From Streptomyces bungoensis (lineage in GTDB: Bacteria > Actinomycetota > Actinomycetes > Streptomycetales > Streptomycetaceae): a stretch of DNA of 64,000 bases. Of the stretch, positions 1 through 8,307 are shown one piece after another. Every line of letters begins with the position of its first letter. The first letter of the stretch is position 1. The stretch is taken from contig NZ_KQ948854.1 of the NCBI RefSeq assembly GCF_001514215.1, positions 345,434 through 409,433 of the forward strand, given 5' to 3'. The position numbers and the translations under genes are program-made. The notes under the pieces were generated by a model. That model was not told the DNA's origin. It did not search any database and saw only the letters and a list, made by a program, of their open reading frames with translations.

Positions 1-1578
1 GCAGCCGCGACCGAAGCCGAACAGGCAGCCAAGGACGCCGCCAAGTACGCCAAGGAAGCCCAGGACGCAGCCGACAAGGCAGAGAAGGCGGAGGCCGACA
101 AGCAACGCTCCGAGGGGGCCGGTACGGGCATTCCCGGTGTCTTCCCAGTCCCGGACGAGTCCACCGTCCAGATCGTCAGCAGCAAGCAGATCGGTACCTG
201 CCCGGGCATGCCGGATGCGGCCTTCCAGGGCTGCAACGCGAAGTACGACCTGGTCGTCACCTACGAGGCCGACTTCTACCTGTGCACCGACGACCAGGCC
301 CAGGCCACGGCCGACGGATGCCCGAAGGCGGCGTGGCAGTTCCTGAAGCGGGCGACGCTGAAGAACATCGAGATCGACGGCTGGACGCACCACTTCTCCG
401 GCAAGGACATCGTCCGCGCCGGATGGCAGAGCCTCTTCGGCGACGTGGCCGGATCGATCCTGTTCTCCTTCTTCGCCGAAGACCTGATGGACTGCTGGCA
501 CGGCGACAAGACCGCCTGCGCCTGGAGCATCGCCACATACATTCCGGTAGAAGAGGCACTCGCCCCGATCGCCCGTGCCGTCAAGTCCCTCGACGCCGCT
601 GCCAGGACCGGCATCGGCTTCACCGACGCGTGGAAAGCCCTTCGCGCGCTCCCTCTGTCCGACGAGGCCATCGCAGGGATCGGTGCCAAGGCGATCGAGG
701 CTCTCGGCAAGGCGCGAAAGTGGTGCACCGGCAACAGCTTCCCTGGCACCACGCGTGTGCTGATGGCCGACGGCACGACCAAAGAGATCAAGGACATCAG
801 GATCGGCGATGCGGTTCTCGCCACCGATCCTGAAAGCGGCCGCACCGAAACCCACGCCGTTTCCCGCACCATCTACACACCGGACGACACGGACTTCGCC
901 GACATTACGATCGACGTCGGGCATGCGCGGATCACCGCCACGCAGCACCACCCCTTCTGGTCACCCAGCGACCATCGCTGGATAGACGGAGGCGACCTCC
1001 GGCCCGGGCAAACGCTGCGTACCAGCAGTGGTGCGACCGTCACCGTGCTCCGCGTCCATCGCTATCACCGGCTTCACTCCGCCTACAACCTCACGGTCGA
1101 CAGCCTCCACACCTATTATGTGCTGGCCGGAACGACACCGGTTCTGGTGCACAACACAAATGGGTGCCCGACCGGAACCATGGTGCTCGGAATCGGCGAG
1201 CACTCGGAAGCACTGGCCAAAGAAATCCAGGGGGGTTACACCTTCAACGGCGACGCATACAGGGAAGTGGTCGGCAGGGCCAATGGAAAGCCGATCGCCC
1301 TGTGGATGACCGAGGTATCGAACGTCCTGCGCAACAACGGCAAGGTCGCAGTCAGCCTGAAGGGTTTCGACGGAGAGACACCGGCTGAGCAATACACGCT
1401 CGCCTATAAGGCCTGGCGCTCGGGCGACTGGGCGGCCACTCAGTGGGAAATGGGTCAGATAGGTCTCCAGATACAACTGGGGAACTTCGAATGGCGCAAT
1501 ATCACGTTCTACAGCAAAGAGGGCAAAGTCGTGCAAGTCTCCGAACCGAACTGGGACGTACTGAATGGCGGGAGCTGA
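1..1578 (+). CDS. Polymorphic toxin with HINT pretoxin domain, 5' end outside window
   Basis: The frame is open from base 1, so the N-terminus lies outside; 525 residues are visible. The first ~45 residues are an Ala/Lys/Glu/Asp-rich helical stretch. A HINT (intein/hedgehog-like) domain runs from about residue 242 (CTGNSFPG, then VLMADGTTKEI and GDAVLATDPESG) through a HHPFW block to HTYYVLAGTTPVLVHN near residue 386; the terminal His-Asn is the usual self-cleavage point. The last ~138 residues (GIGEHSEALAKEIQGGYTF to NWDVLNGGS) would be the released toxin tip. Its family is not certain; an Ntox27-like domain is possible. In known systems such proteins are secreted and deliver the tip to competitors. 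The small gene that overlaps the stop codon is the likely immunity gene. HINT identity is secure; toxin activity is inferred. Confidence 0.85.
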   Translation, partial: AAATEAEQAAKDAAKYAKEAQDAADKAEKAEADKQRSEGAGTGIPGVFPVPDESTVQIVSSKQIGTCPGMPDAAFQGCNAKYDLVVTYEADFYLCTDDQAQATADGCPKAAWQFLKRATLKNIEIDGWTHHFSGKDIVRAGWQSLFGDVAGSILFSFFAEDLMDCWHGDKTACAWSIATYIPVEEALAPIARAVKSLDAAARTGIGFTDAWKALRALPLSDEAIAGIGAKAIEALGKARKWCTGNSFPGTTRVLMADGTTKEIKDIRIGDAVLATDPESGRTETHAVSRTIYTPDDTDFADITIDVGHARITATQHHPFWSPSDHRWIDGGDLRPGQTLRTSSGATVTVLRVHRYHRLHSAYNLTVDSLHTYYVLAGTTPVLVHNTNGCPTGTMVLGIGEHSEALAKEIQGGYTFNGDAYREVVGRANGKPIALWMTEVSNVLRNNGKVAVSLKGFDGETPAEQYTLAYKAWRSGDWAATQWEMGQIGLQIQLGNFEWRNITFYSKEGKVVQVSEPNWDVLNGGS

Positions 1579-1960
1579 GTTGACGCCAGAGTCCACCGGT
1601 TCCGAGATGTTCCGATCGGACAGGTACTTCAAGGTCTGGCAGTACGCCGTCGGTCATCGCAGGCTGCTCCTGCGCAGTAGCCGGGACAGGCCGCCGGACA
1701 CCCGGATCGACATCCACTTCGCCAACGTCGACCTCATGCTTCTCCGTCCCAGCTACGACGGCTTGATCATCCGCCGGGCCGACGACGAGGAATGCGAGAA
1801 GGTCGGCCTCGACTACGGGGTGGAAGTCAAGCCCGGGCGTCTGTTCGTGCTGGGCGGTGATCTGAGGAGCTTCGTCGTTTCCGCGCCTCCGCAGTGGCAT
1901 GAGGACGAGGGCGCGATGGACGATCCGTCATGGTTCGGCCAGATGCGGGGAACGCGCTGA
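1565..1960 (+). CDS. Small protein downstream of HINT toxin, candidate immunity protein
   Basis: A 131-residue soluble protein with no signal peptide or membrane segment. The ATG lies 14 nt inside the toxin gene, so translation is probably coupled. Other in-frame starts are TTG 1580, which has GGGAG five bases upstream, and ATG 1607 (MFRSDRYFKVWQYAVGHRR), which may be the true start because the sequence looks conserved-protein-like from there. It is rich in beta-strand-like stretches (TRIDIHFANVDLMLLRPSYDG). I do not recognise a family. Position straight after the toxin tip is the only argument for an immunity role. A terminator follows at 1976-2004. Confidence 0.7.
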   Translation: MAGAELTPESTGSEMFRSDRYFKVWQYAVGHRRLLLRSSRDRPPDTRIDIHFANVDLMLLRPSYDGLIIRRADDEECEKVGLDYGVEVKPGRLFVLGGDLRSFVVSAPPQWHEDEGAMDDPSWFGQMRGTR

Positions 1961-1975
1961 CCTCGATCTTTCGCG

Positions 1976-2007
1976 AGGGTCCGTCGACGTCGTCGGCGGA
2001 CCCTTTC
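1976..2007 (+). terminator. Terminator after toxin/immunity pair
   Basis: AGGGTCCG (1976-1983) pairs perfectly with CGGACCCT (1997-2004) across a 13-nt loop, followed by TTT. It separates the toxin/immunity genes from the MerR gene. Confidence 0.6.
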
Positions 2008-2223
2008 CCCTTCTGTGGGTGACTGGCAGGCCGGTGGCCCGTGTCGCAACGGGTCAGGCGCACGATGCCATTCCCGGCCTCCACCTGTCTGCGAGCGGCG
2101 GCATAGCGTCCTCCTCGCCGAGTTGCCGGCCCATGAGTCTCCACGGGTCGTCAGCCGAAGGTCCCGACAGCGACCAGCTTCTTGACCCTCACACCGTGTC
2201 AGGCGGAAAGCTCGGAGACATCA

Positions 2224-3044
2224 TGTTCACCATCGGAGACTTCGCCCGGCACGGCCGCGTGTCGGTCCGGATGCTGCGTCACTACGACGCCACCGGGCTG
2301 CTGCGCCCGGCCCATGTCGACCCCGTGAGCGGCTACCGCTACTACACCGCCGCCCAACTGGCCCGGCTCAACCGCGTCATCGCCCTCAAAGAGCTCGGAT
2401 TCACCCTCCAGCAGGTCCGGGACATCGTGGACGAGAAGGTCGGTGCCGAGGAGCTGCGCGGCATGCTGCGGCTGCGGCGGGCCGATCTGGAGGCCACCGT
2501 GGCTGCCGCGGGTGCCCGGCTGGTCCAGGTCGAGGCGAGGCTCCGAGCGATCGAGAGCGAGGGGCACATGCCCACGGACGACGTCGTCATCAAGACGGTC
2601 CCCGCCGTCCGGGTGGCGGAGCTGACCGCGACCGCGGCGAGTTTCGCACCCGAGGCCATCGGACCGGTCATCGGGCCGCTCTACGACGAGCTGTGCCGGC
2701 GCCTGGAAGCGGCGGGTATCACCCCCAGCGGCCCCGGCGTCGCCTACTACGAGGACGCCCCCGAGGGCGGAGGCAGGATCAGCGTCCACGCCGCCCTCCA
2801 GGTCTCCGCGCCCCTCCAGGACGGCGCCCTTCGCATCCTCGACCTGCCGCCGCTCGACCAGGCGGCGACCGTCGTGCACCGGGGCTCCATGGACGCCGTG
2901 GTCCCCACCTCCCAGACCCTGGCCCACTGGATCGATGCCCACGGCTACCGCTCGGACGGCTACCCCCGCGAGGTCACCCTGGAGTGCCCCGAGAACCGCG
3001 ACGAGTGGGTGACGGAGCTGCAGGCACCGGTGAGCCGGGCCTAA
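2224..3044 (+). CDS. MerR-family regulator with GyrI-like effector-binding domain
   Basis: A 273-residue transcription factor. The N-terminus (MFTIGDFARHGRVSVRMLRH, then YDATGLLRPAHVD and GYRYYTAAQLARL) is a MerR winged helix. A coiled coil follows at about residues 75-120, and the rest (VIKTVPAVRVAELTA ... YDELCRRLEAAG ... YYEDAPEGGG) is a GyrI-like AraC effector-binding domain of the BltR/MtaN type, which binds hydrophobic drugs in related proteins. The ATG is preceded by a purine-rich stretch (CGGAAAGCTCGGAGA). It is convergent with the nucleotidyltransferase gene, only 2 nt away. Its target is unknown; MerR factors usually control their own or an adjacent promoter. Confidence 0.9.
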
Positions 3045-3046
3045 CG

Positions 3047-3820
3047 TCAGCCGCCTTCCCGTGTGCGGGTGCGCAACCGTTCGATCTCGGCGAGCACGTG
3101 ATCCACACAAGGACGCACCCCCGCCCGCAGCGCGTCGCTCCAGCTCTCCTCCTCGTACCGGCAGTTGAGGTAGAGGTGCCGGGCGTGCTCGAGGACGGGG
3201 CGGTGTTCGGGCGGGAGTCGGCCGACGGCCCAGTCGGCGGCGGTGTCCTTGGGCAGGATGCGGCCGGTGGCGAGCGTGGCCCAGATGCGGGCGAAGGTCA
3301 GGACGGCGTTGCGGGTGTCGCCGTCCAGGCCGTCCAGCAGGCCGGGGATGCCCGCCGCGCTCGCCCGGACCAGGTCGGTGTGCGGGACGGGGTCGAGGAC
3401 CCGCGCCGGGCGTGGGCCGGCCAGGGGGTGGTCTCCGGTCAGCGCCATGGAGAGCAGCAGGGCCAGGTCGGGTGCCTGCTCCGGCTGGGGCACCTTGCCC
3501 GCCTCGTACTCGGCGCGCAGCCACTCGCCGTAGAGGAAGTCGCCGACCGGCGGGTACCGCCAGGGCCGGACCTCCGACTGGACGACCACGGTGAGCTCGA
3601 CCGGGCGGGCGTTGTTCCGGGAGCCGGAGACGCCGAGCAGTCCACCGACGAGTGCCCGCCGCTCCTCCTCGTCCATCCGCCGCCGGGAGACGACCAGCAC
3701 GTCCACGTCGCTGGCCGGCCTGAGGCCCCCGAGCACGGCGGACCCGTGGAGGTAGGTGCCGATCACCTCCCCGCCCAGCACCCCGTCAGTCAGCGCGACG
3801 ATCTTCTGAAGCTGCTCCAC
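3047..3820 (-). CDS. AadA-like aminoglycoside nucleotidyltransferase
   Basis: 257 residues from a GTG start (VEQLQKIVALTDGVLGGE); the much longer open frame upstream overlaps the SUMF1-fold gene and is not used. The nucleotidyltransferase signature is clear: TYLHGSAVLGGLRPASDVDV, giving the G-S-x(9)-D-x-D metal site at about residues 25-37, followed by a C-terminal helical domain like DUF4111 (LARIW-type helix, PKDTAADWAVGRLPPEHRPV). This matches spectinomycin/streptomycin 3''(9)-adenylyltransferases, which transfer AMP to the drug. It starts 20 nt after the upstream stop and is probably co-transcribed. Activity against a real drug is inferred from the fold. Confidence 0.85.
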   Translation of the reverse strand: MEQLQKIVALTDGVLGGEVIGTYLHGSAVLGGLRPASDVDVLVVSRRRMDEEERRALVGGLLGVSGSRNNARPVELTVVVQSEVRPWRYPPVGDFLYGEWLRAEYEAGKVPQPEQAPDLALLLSMALTGDHPLAGPRPARVLDPVPHTDLVRASAAGIPGLLDGLDGDTRNAVLTFARIWATLATGRILPKDTAADWAVGRLPPEHRPVLEHARHLYLNCRYEEESWSDALRAGVRPCVDHVLAEIERLRTRTREGG

Positions 3821-3840
3821 CGCACCAGCGTCTCCGATCG

Positions 3841-4515
3841 TCAGCCCGTCCGCGCGGCATTGTCCGCGGGCAGCGCTGAGCGCGCGACGCGGAATCCCAC
3901 GTCGTCGATCCGGAAGGTCGGGTGGCTGCGCCGCCGTACCGAGGCACGGCAGCTCCAGTGCTCGTCGGCCCATCCACCGCCGCGGAGCACCCGGTAGGCG
4001 CCGTACACCTCGGCGTCGTAGACGTCCCAGCACCAGTCCCACACGTTGCCCAGCATGTCGTACAGGCCCCACGCGTTGGGCCGCTTACCGCCCACGGGAT
4101 GGCTCCGGCCCTGCGAGTTGCCCTGGTACCAGGCGACCTCGTCGAGCCTGCCGTAGCGCGGGCCGGTGCTACCCGCACGGCAGGCGTGCTCCCATTCCGC
4201 CTCGGTCGGCAACCGGTACCCGTCCGCGCGGGTGTCCCACTCGGCCGTCTCACCGTCGGCGGGCAGCCGATAGGCGGGCGTCAGCCCCTCCCGCCGGGAC
4301 AACGCGTTGCAGAACCGGACCGCGTCCGCCCACGACACGCCCTCGACGGGAAGCCGGTCGCCCTGCGCGCTGCTCGGCCGCCGACCGGTGACCTGTGCGT
4401 ACAGCCACTGCGTCACCGGGTACGCCGCCATCCGGAACGGCGCCACCTCGACCGGCCAACTGGTCCGCGTCCGCCGGTCCGACAGCGTGATCCGTCCCGC
4501 CGGCACGGCCACCAT
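3841..4515 (-). CDS. SUMF1/formylglycine-generating-enzyme-fold protein
   Basis: 224 residues from ATG 4515, which has GGCGGAG seven bases upstream; a GTG at 4548 would add 11 residues. Motifs of the SUMF1 fold run in order: YPVTQWLYAQVTGRRPS, PVEGVSWADAVRFCNALS, YRLPTEAEWEHACRAG, NAWGLYDMLGNVWDWCWD, YRVLRGGGW and GFRVARS. The C-terminal block reads GFRVAR where catalytic formylglycine-generating enzymes have a cysteine, so sulfatase activation is unlikely; many homologues are non-catalytic or act in other oxidations. No sulfatase lies in the window. It sits directly upstream of the nucleotidyltransferase in the same orientation. Confidence 0.85.
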   Translation of the reverse strand: MVAVPAGRITLSDRRTRTSWPVEVAPFRMAAYPVTQWLYAQVTGRRPSSAQGDRLPVEGVSWADAVRFCNALSRREGLTPAYRLPADGETAEWDTRADGYRLPTEAEWEHACRAGSTGPRYGRLDEVAWYQGNSQGRSHPVGGKRPNAWGLYDMLGNVWDWCWDVYDAEVYGAYRVLRGGGWADEHWSCRASVRRRSHPTFRIDDVGFRVARSALPADNAARTG

Positions 4516-4549
4516 CTCGTTCTCCGCCCCCGCGTTCCCGGCGGGCACC

Positions 4550-4903
4550 CTACGCCCGCCCGAACCCGTGGCTCCGCTCCACCTTCGCCACGTGCAGGGT
4601 GTAGCTCTCGTACCACTCGGCCTGCCCGCGCTTCTGCGCCGCGCGGTGCTCGGCGTTGGTCCGCCACTCGGTGAGGGCGTCGGCGTCGCGGAAGTACCCG
4701 ACGGTGATGCCCAGCCCGCCGGGAGTCTGCGCGTGGTCCATCCCCAGGAAGCCGGGGACGTCCTTCACCAGGTCCTCCATGCGTGCGTTGGTCTCGCTGT
4801 AGCCGCTCTGGTCCTGGGTGCGCACCGTGGTGAAGACGGCCACGTAGTAGGGGGGTTCGAAGGCCTGGACGGGCGCGACAGGCGCCTCCGAGTGATCGCT
4901 CAT
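4550..4903 (-). CDS. Antibiotic biosynthesis monooxygenase-like (ABM) protein
   Basis: 117 residues with a ferredoxin-like dimeric alpha/beta-barrel pattern: YYVAVFTTVRT, METAxxxR-like ARMEDLVKDVPGFLGMD, GLGITVGYFRDADALTEWR and HRAAQKRGQAEWYESYTLHV. This matches the ABM superfamily (PF03992-like); homologues are small monooxygenases, heme-degrading enzymes or proteins of unknown role. The ATG at 4903 is preceded by a TACGGT -10 element six bases away, so the mRNA is probably leaderless. The reaction is unknown. Confidence 0.8.
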   Translation of the reverse strand: MSDHSEAPVAPVQAFEPPYYVAVFTTVRTQDQSGYSETNARMEDLVKDVPGFLGMDHAQTPGGLGITVGYFRDADALTEWRTNAEHRAAQKRGQAEWYESYTLHVAKVERSHGFGRA

Positions 4904-4909
4904 GGCGTC

Positions 4910-4915
4910 ACCGTA
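4910..4915 (-). promoter_or_regulatory. Leaderless -10 element of ABM gene
   Basis: TACGGT on the minus strand, six bases before ATG 4903. There is no Shine-Dalgarno between them, so the transcript should begin at or next to the start codon. Confidence 0.5.
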
Positions 4916-4955
4916 GGCGCGGCGCGGCCGGCGATCCAGCGACTTTCCCGAACGG

Positions 4956-6170
4956 TCAGTGATGCAACGCCCCCGCCTGCTCCGGCACATGAGTGGCCAC
5001 GACGCGGCCGGCTCCCGAGACCTCGCGCCGCCGGTCCACCCCGTACGCCACCCCGGCCACGCCCAGGCCCAGGACCGCCAGTGCCGCCCCGGCCAGCGCG
5101 GGGGACGTGACGCCGAAGCCCGCCGCGAGGGCCAGGCCGCCGATCCAGGCGCCGCCGGCGTTGGCCAGGTTGAAGGCCGCCTGGTTGGCGGAGGAGGCCA
5201 GGGAGGGGCCGGCGGCGGCCTTCTCCATCACCATCAGCTGCAGTGGGGAGCCGGTGACGAACGCCGCCGTGCCGAGCAGGGTCACCGCGGCCGCCGCGCT
5301 CCACTCGGCGCGCATCAGCACCGGGAAGAGGAGCAGCACCGCCACCAGTGAGGTCAGGCCGCCGAAGAGGGTGCCGCGCAGGGAGTGGTCCGCCAGGCGG
5401 CCGCCGAGCAGGTTGCCGGCGGTGGCGCCGACGCCGAACAGGGCCAGCAGCAGGGTCACGTCGGTGGCGGCGAAGCCGGCCGCGCCCGTGAGCATCGGGG
5501 TGATGTAGCTGTACGCGGCGAAGAGGGCGCCGAAGCCCGCCACCGTCGTACCGAGGGCCAGCCAGACCGGGAGCGAGCGCAGGGCCGCGACCTCGCCGCG
5601 CAGGCCCGTCGTGGGGGCGGCGGCACGGTCGTGCGGGATGAGCACCGCCAGGGACGCTATCGCCGCCAGGCCGATCGCGCTGACGCCGAGGAACGTAGCC
5701 CGCCAGCCGAGGTGCTGGCCCATCAGCGTGGCGGCGGGGACGCCGGCGATATTGGCGACGGTCAGGCCGAGGAACATCAGGGACACGGAGCGGGCCTTGC
5801 GCTCCGGCGCCACCATGTTCGTGGCGACGACGGCTCCCACGCCGAAGAAGGCGCCGTGCGGCAGGCCGCTGAGGAAGCGGGCGCCGAGGAGGGAGTCGTA
5901 GCCGGGGGCGAACGCGGAGAGGGCGTTGCCCGCGACGAACAGGCCCATCAGGGCGATGAGGACGGTGCGGCGGGACATGCGGGCCGTCAGGGCGGCCAGC
6001 AGCGGTGCGCCGATGACGACGCCCAGGGCGTACGCCGAGACGAGGTGCCCGGCGGTGGGGATGGAGACGTGGAGGTCGTCCGCGACGTCGGGGAGGAGCC
6101 CCATCATCACGAACTCGGTCGTGCCGATACCGAAAGCGCCGACGGCCAGGGCGAGCAGGGCCAGGGGCAT
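4956..6170 (-). CDS. MFS exporter, AraJ/Cmx-like (DHA1, 12 TM)
   Basis: 404 residues from ATG 6170. The sequence begins directly in TM1 (MPLALLALAVGAFGIGTTEF VMM region), a hallmark of the AraJ/CmlR/Cmx group of sugar and drug exporters, with the loop 2-3 motif RMSRRTVLIALM and the family antiporter stretch ARFLSGLPHGAFFGVGA. Twelve hydrophobic segments are visible and the length fits the family. Chloramphenicol-type or sugar efflux is possible; the substrate cannot be read from sequence. A perfect 8-bp inverted repeat sits upstream at 6202-6238. Confidence 0.9.
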   Translation of the reverse strand: MPLALLALAVGAFGIGTTEFVMMGLLPDVADDLHVSIPTAGHLVSAYALGVVIGAPLLAALTARMSRRTVLIALMGLFVAGNALSAFAPGYDSLLGARFLSGLPHGAFFGVGAVVATNMVAPERKARSVSLMFLGLTVANIAGVPAATLMGQHLGWRATFLGVSAIGLAAIASLAVLIPHDRAAAPTTGLRGEVAALRSLPVWLALGTTVAGFGALFAAYSYITPMLTGAAGFAATDVTLLLALFGVGATAGNLLGGRLADHSLRGTLFGGLTSLVAVLLLFPVLMRAEWSAAAAVTLLGTAAFVTGSPLQLMVMEKAAAGPSLASSANQAAFNLANAGGAWIGGLALAAGFGVTSPALAGAALAVLGLGVAGVAYGVDRRREVSGAGRVVATHVPEQAGALHH

Positions 6171-6201
6171 GAAGGGCCTGTGCCTTTCGAAGGGGGAGCG
6201 T

Positions 6202-6238
6202 GTTCCGTACGGATCCAGCGTATGTTCAACTACGGAAC
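6202..6238. promoter_or_regulatory. Operator candidate upstream of AraJ-like exporter
   Basis: GTTCCGTA (6202-6209) and TACGGAAC (6231-6238) are a perfect inverted repeat with a 21-nt spacer. The left arm also carries a 10-bp palindrome, TCCGTACGGA (6204-6213). It lies in the 98-nt space between the EEP gene and the exporter start. No regulator is adjacent. Confidence 0.45.
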
Positions 6239-6268
6239 AAAGTCTCCCACGCCTTCTGTTCCAGCCGG

Positions 6269-7354
6269 TTACGAGGACGTGTCGAGCTTCACACGGGCCG
6301 CGATCGGGAGGTGGTCGCTGTCGGTGCGGGGCAGGGTCCAGGAGCTCTCCGGCTCGACGCCCTTCACCATGATCTGGTCGATCCGCGCCATCGGGAAGGA
6401 CGCCGGCCAGCTGAATCCGAAGCCGCTGCCCGCCGCGCCCTGCGTGGAGCGCATCTGGGAGGTGACGGCGTTGAGCGAGCGGTCGTTCATCGTGCCGTTG
6501 AGGTCGCCGAGCAGCACGACGCGGCGCAGGGTCTCGTCGGCGATGGCCTCGCCGAGCGCGTCGGCGCTCTTGTCGCGCTGGCGGGCCGTGAACCCGGCCT
6601 CCATCTTCACCCGCACGGACGGGAGATGGGCGACGTAGACCGCGACGGGGCCCTCGGGGGTGGCCACGGTGGCGCGCATCGCGCGGGTCCAGCCGAGCTT
6701 GATGTCGACGGCCCGGACGCCGCTCATCGGGTACTTGCTCCACAGGCCGACGGTGCCTTCCACCGCGTGGTACCGGTACGTCGGCGCGAGCGCCTTCTCG
6801 TACACCGGGACGGCGGAGTTGGGCAGCTCCTCCAGGGCCAGCAGGGCGGCGCCGGAGGAGGCGACGTCCCGGGCGGTGGCGGCCGGGTCGGGGTTGTCGG
6901 CGTTGACGTTGTGCGTGGCCACCATCAGGTCGCCGCCGGTGCCCGACTTGTCGGAGAGCAGGCCGCCGAAGAGGTTGAGCCAGACAACGGCCGGCAGGAG
7001 TACGGCGAGGAGCGCGGTCGCCGACCTGCGGACCAGGCCGAGGACGAGCAGCACCGGGATGGCCAGGCCCAGCCAGGGCAGGAAGGTCTCGGTCAGGCTG
7101 CCGAGGTTGCCGATCCGGTTGGGGATGTGCGAGTGGACCAGCATGACCGCGGCGAGCAGCAGCGCGAGGACGGCGAGGACGATGCCCCGGCGCCAGATGC
7201 GCGGGTCGCCGCGCCAGCCGCCCCGCGGGCCGCCGGCCTCGCGGCGCGCCAGCCGGTGCGTCAGATCCGTCAGGCGCCGCAACCGGGTCGCCGGGTGCTC
7301 GGGCGCCGAGCCGCCGTTGTCCGTCTCCGTCGCGTACGCCTGCCGCTGCGCCAT
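6269..7354 (-). CDS. Membrane endonuclease/exonuclease/phosphatase (EEP) protein
   Basis: 361 residues from ATG 7354; a GTG at 7384 is the alternative. About 55 basic cytosolic residues precede three hydrophobic helices (GIVLAVLALLLAAVMLV, LPWLGLAIPVLLVLGLV, ALLAVLLPAVVWLNLFGGLL). An outward-facing EEP domain follows with its metal and catalytic motifs: MVATHNVNADNPD, LALEELPNSA, VVLLGDLNGTMNDRSLN, IDQIMVK and TDSDHLPIAARV. EEP enzymes cleave phosphodiesters (DNA, phospholipid or phosphoinositide). The substrate is unknown. A TAGGGT -10-like element lies at 7407-7412. Confidence 0.88.
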   Translation of the reverse strand: MAQRQAYATETDNGGSAPEHPATRLRRLTDLTHRLARREAGGPRGGWRGDPRIWRRGIVLAVLALLLAAVMLVHSHIPNRIGNLGSLTETFLPWLGLAIPVLLVLGLVRRSATALLAVLLPAVVWLNLFGGLLSDKSGTGGDLMVATHNVNADNPDPAATARDVASSGAALLALEELPNSAVPVYEKALAPTYRYHAVEGTVGLWSKYPMSGVRAVDIKLGWTRAMRATVATPEGPVAVYVAHLPSVRVKMEAGFTARQRDKSADALGEAIADETLRRVVLLGDLNGTMNDRSLNAVTSQMRSTQGAAGSGFGFSWPASFPMARIDQIMVKGVEPESSWTLPRTDSDHLPIAARVKLDTSS

Positions 7355-7534
7355 ACCGTCTGCCTCACTGCCTGCCGTGCACACCGTCGTCCCCCGTGTC
7401 CTTCCGACCCTAGGGGATGATCGGCTCGTTCCCGCCGTCCCTCGACGGCCGTACGGAAGACGAGGACGAGCGAGGCGGGGCGAGGGGTTCCGGTCACCCC
7501 GGCGGCAGGCGGGTTCTGTGACGAAACGCGCACA

Positions 7535-8170
7535 TCAGCGCTGGGCGGCCGGGGGGCTGACGGGCCGTAGGCCGGCCAGGACGGTGTCGACGATCCGCTC
7601 CGCCAGGTCCTCCGGCAGGTCGGCGTCCGGGCGCATCACGGCCCGGACGAGCATGGGGCCGGTGAACAGGTCGAAGACCAGTTCGAGGTCGACGTCCGAG
7701 GGCAGTTCGCCGTTCTCCCGCGCACGGCGCAGCACCTTCATGGTGAGGTCCCGCCGGGGCGCTATGACGCTCGCGTGGTACGCCGACCAGATCCGCGGGC
7801 TGCTCTTCATCTGGGCGTACACGTTGTGCAGGATCGCCGAGGAGCGGCTGGCCAGGCCGCGCCGGCGCATGGCCTCCAGGAGCGCGACGAGGTCGTCGCG
7901 CATGCCGGTGCCGGGGAGTTGGGGGTCGGGGGGTTCGGCGGCGCGTACGACGTCGACGAACAGCTCCTCCTTGCCGCTCCAGCGGCGGTAGATCGTGGCC
8001 TTGCCGACTCCGGCGGTGCGTGCGACGCGCTCGATGGAGAGCTCGGCGAGGGGTACGCCCTCCTCCAGGAGCTTCATCACGCCCTCTTTGATGGCGTGTT
8101 CCACGGCTTCGCTGCGCGGCCGGCCCCGTACGGGCCCGTCCGGTCGCGGCCGGCTCTCGGCAAGGCTCAC
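7535..8170 (-). CDS. TetR-family repressor
   Basis: 211 residues from GTG 8170 (GAGAGGAC upstream). The N-terminal helix-turn-helix is typical: ELSIERVARTAGVGKATIYR followed by RWSGKEELFVDVV at about residues 45-75. The C-terminal part (LHNVYAQMKSSPRIWSAYH ... RRDLTMKVLRRARENGEL) matches TetR_C ligand domains of multidrug repressors. It is the second gene after the DHA2 exporter on the same strand, so it probably represses that exporter and itself through the palindrome at 9919-9937. Confidence 0.92.
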   Translation of the reverse strand: MSLAESRPRPDGPVRGRPRSEAVEHAIKEGVMKLLEEGVPLAELSIERVARTAGVGKATIYRRWSGKEELFVDVVRAAEPPDPQLPGTGMRDDLVALLEAMRRRGLASRSSAILHNVYAQMKSSPRIWSAYHASVIAPRRDLTMKVLRRARENGELPSDVDLELVFDLFTGPMLVRAVMRPDADLPEDLAERIVDTVLAGLRPVSPPAAQR

Positions 8171-8190
8171 GTCGTCCGTCCTCTCACTGT

Positions 8191-8268
8191 GCTGCGGGAA
8201 TTCTCCCGCAGCGGCCTCCTTCCCCCGTGGAACCGCTGGGCACGCCGAGCGTCTCCTGCCCGCTCGGC
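8191..8268 (-). other. Two hairpins between exporter and TetR genes
   Basis: GCTGCGGGA (8191-8199) pairs with TCCCGCAGC (8204-8212) around a 4-nt loop, and GCCGAGCG (8244-8251) pairs with CGCTCGGC (8261-8268) around 9 nt. No T-tract follows. They may partly stop transcription from the exporter into the repressor gene, or protect the exporter mRNA. Confidence 0.45.
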
Positions 8269-8307
8269 CCGCCCCGTCCCCCCGGTGCGGTCGATCCGTG
8301 CGTCCGT

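Noticed and set aside
1899..2223. Upstream extension of the MerR gene
   Set aside because: The MerR helix-turn-helix begins at ATG 2224 and a terminator lies in the extension.
3821..4072. N-terminal extension of the nucleotidyltransferase up to ATG 4072
   Set aside because: It overlaps the SUMF1-fold gene in another frame and encodes Arg/Pro-rich sequence; the AadA fold begins at the GTG at 3820.
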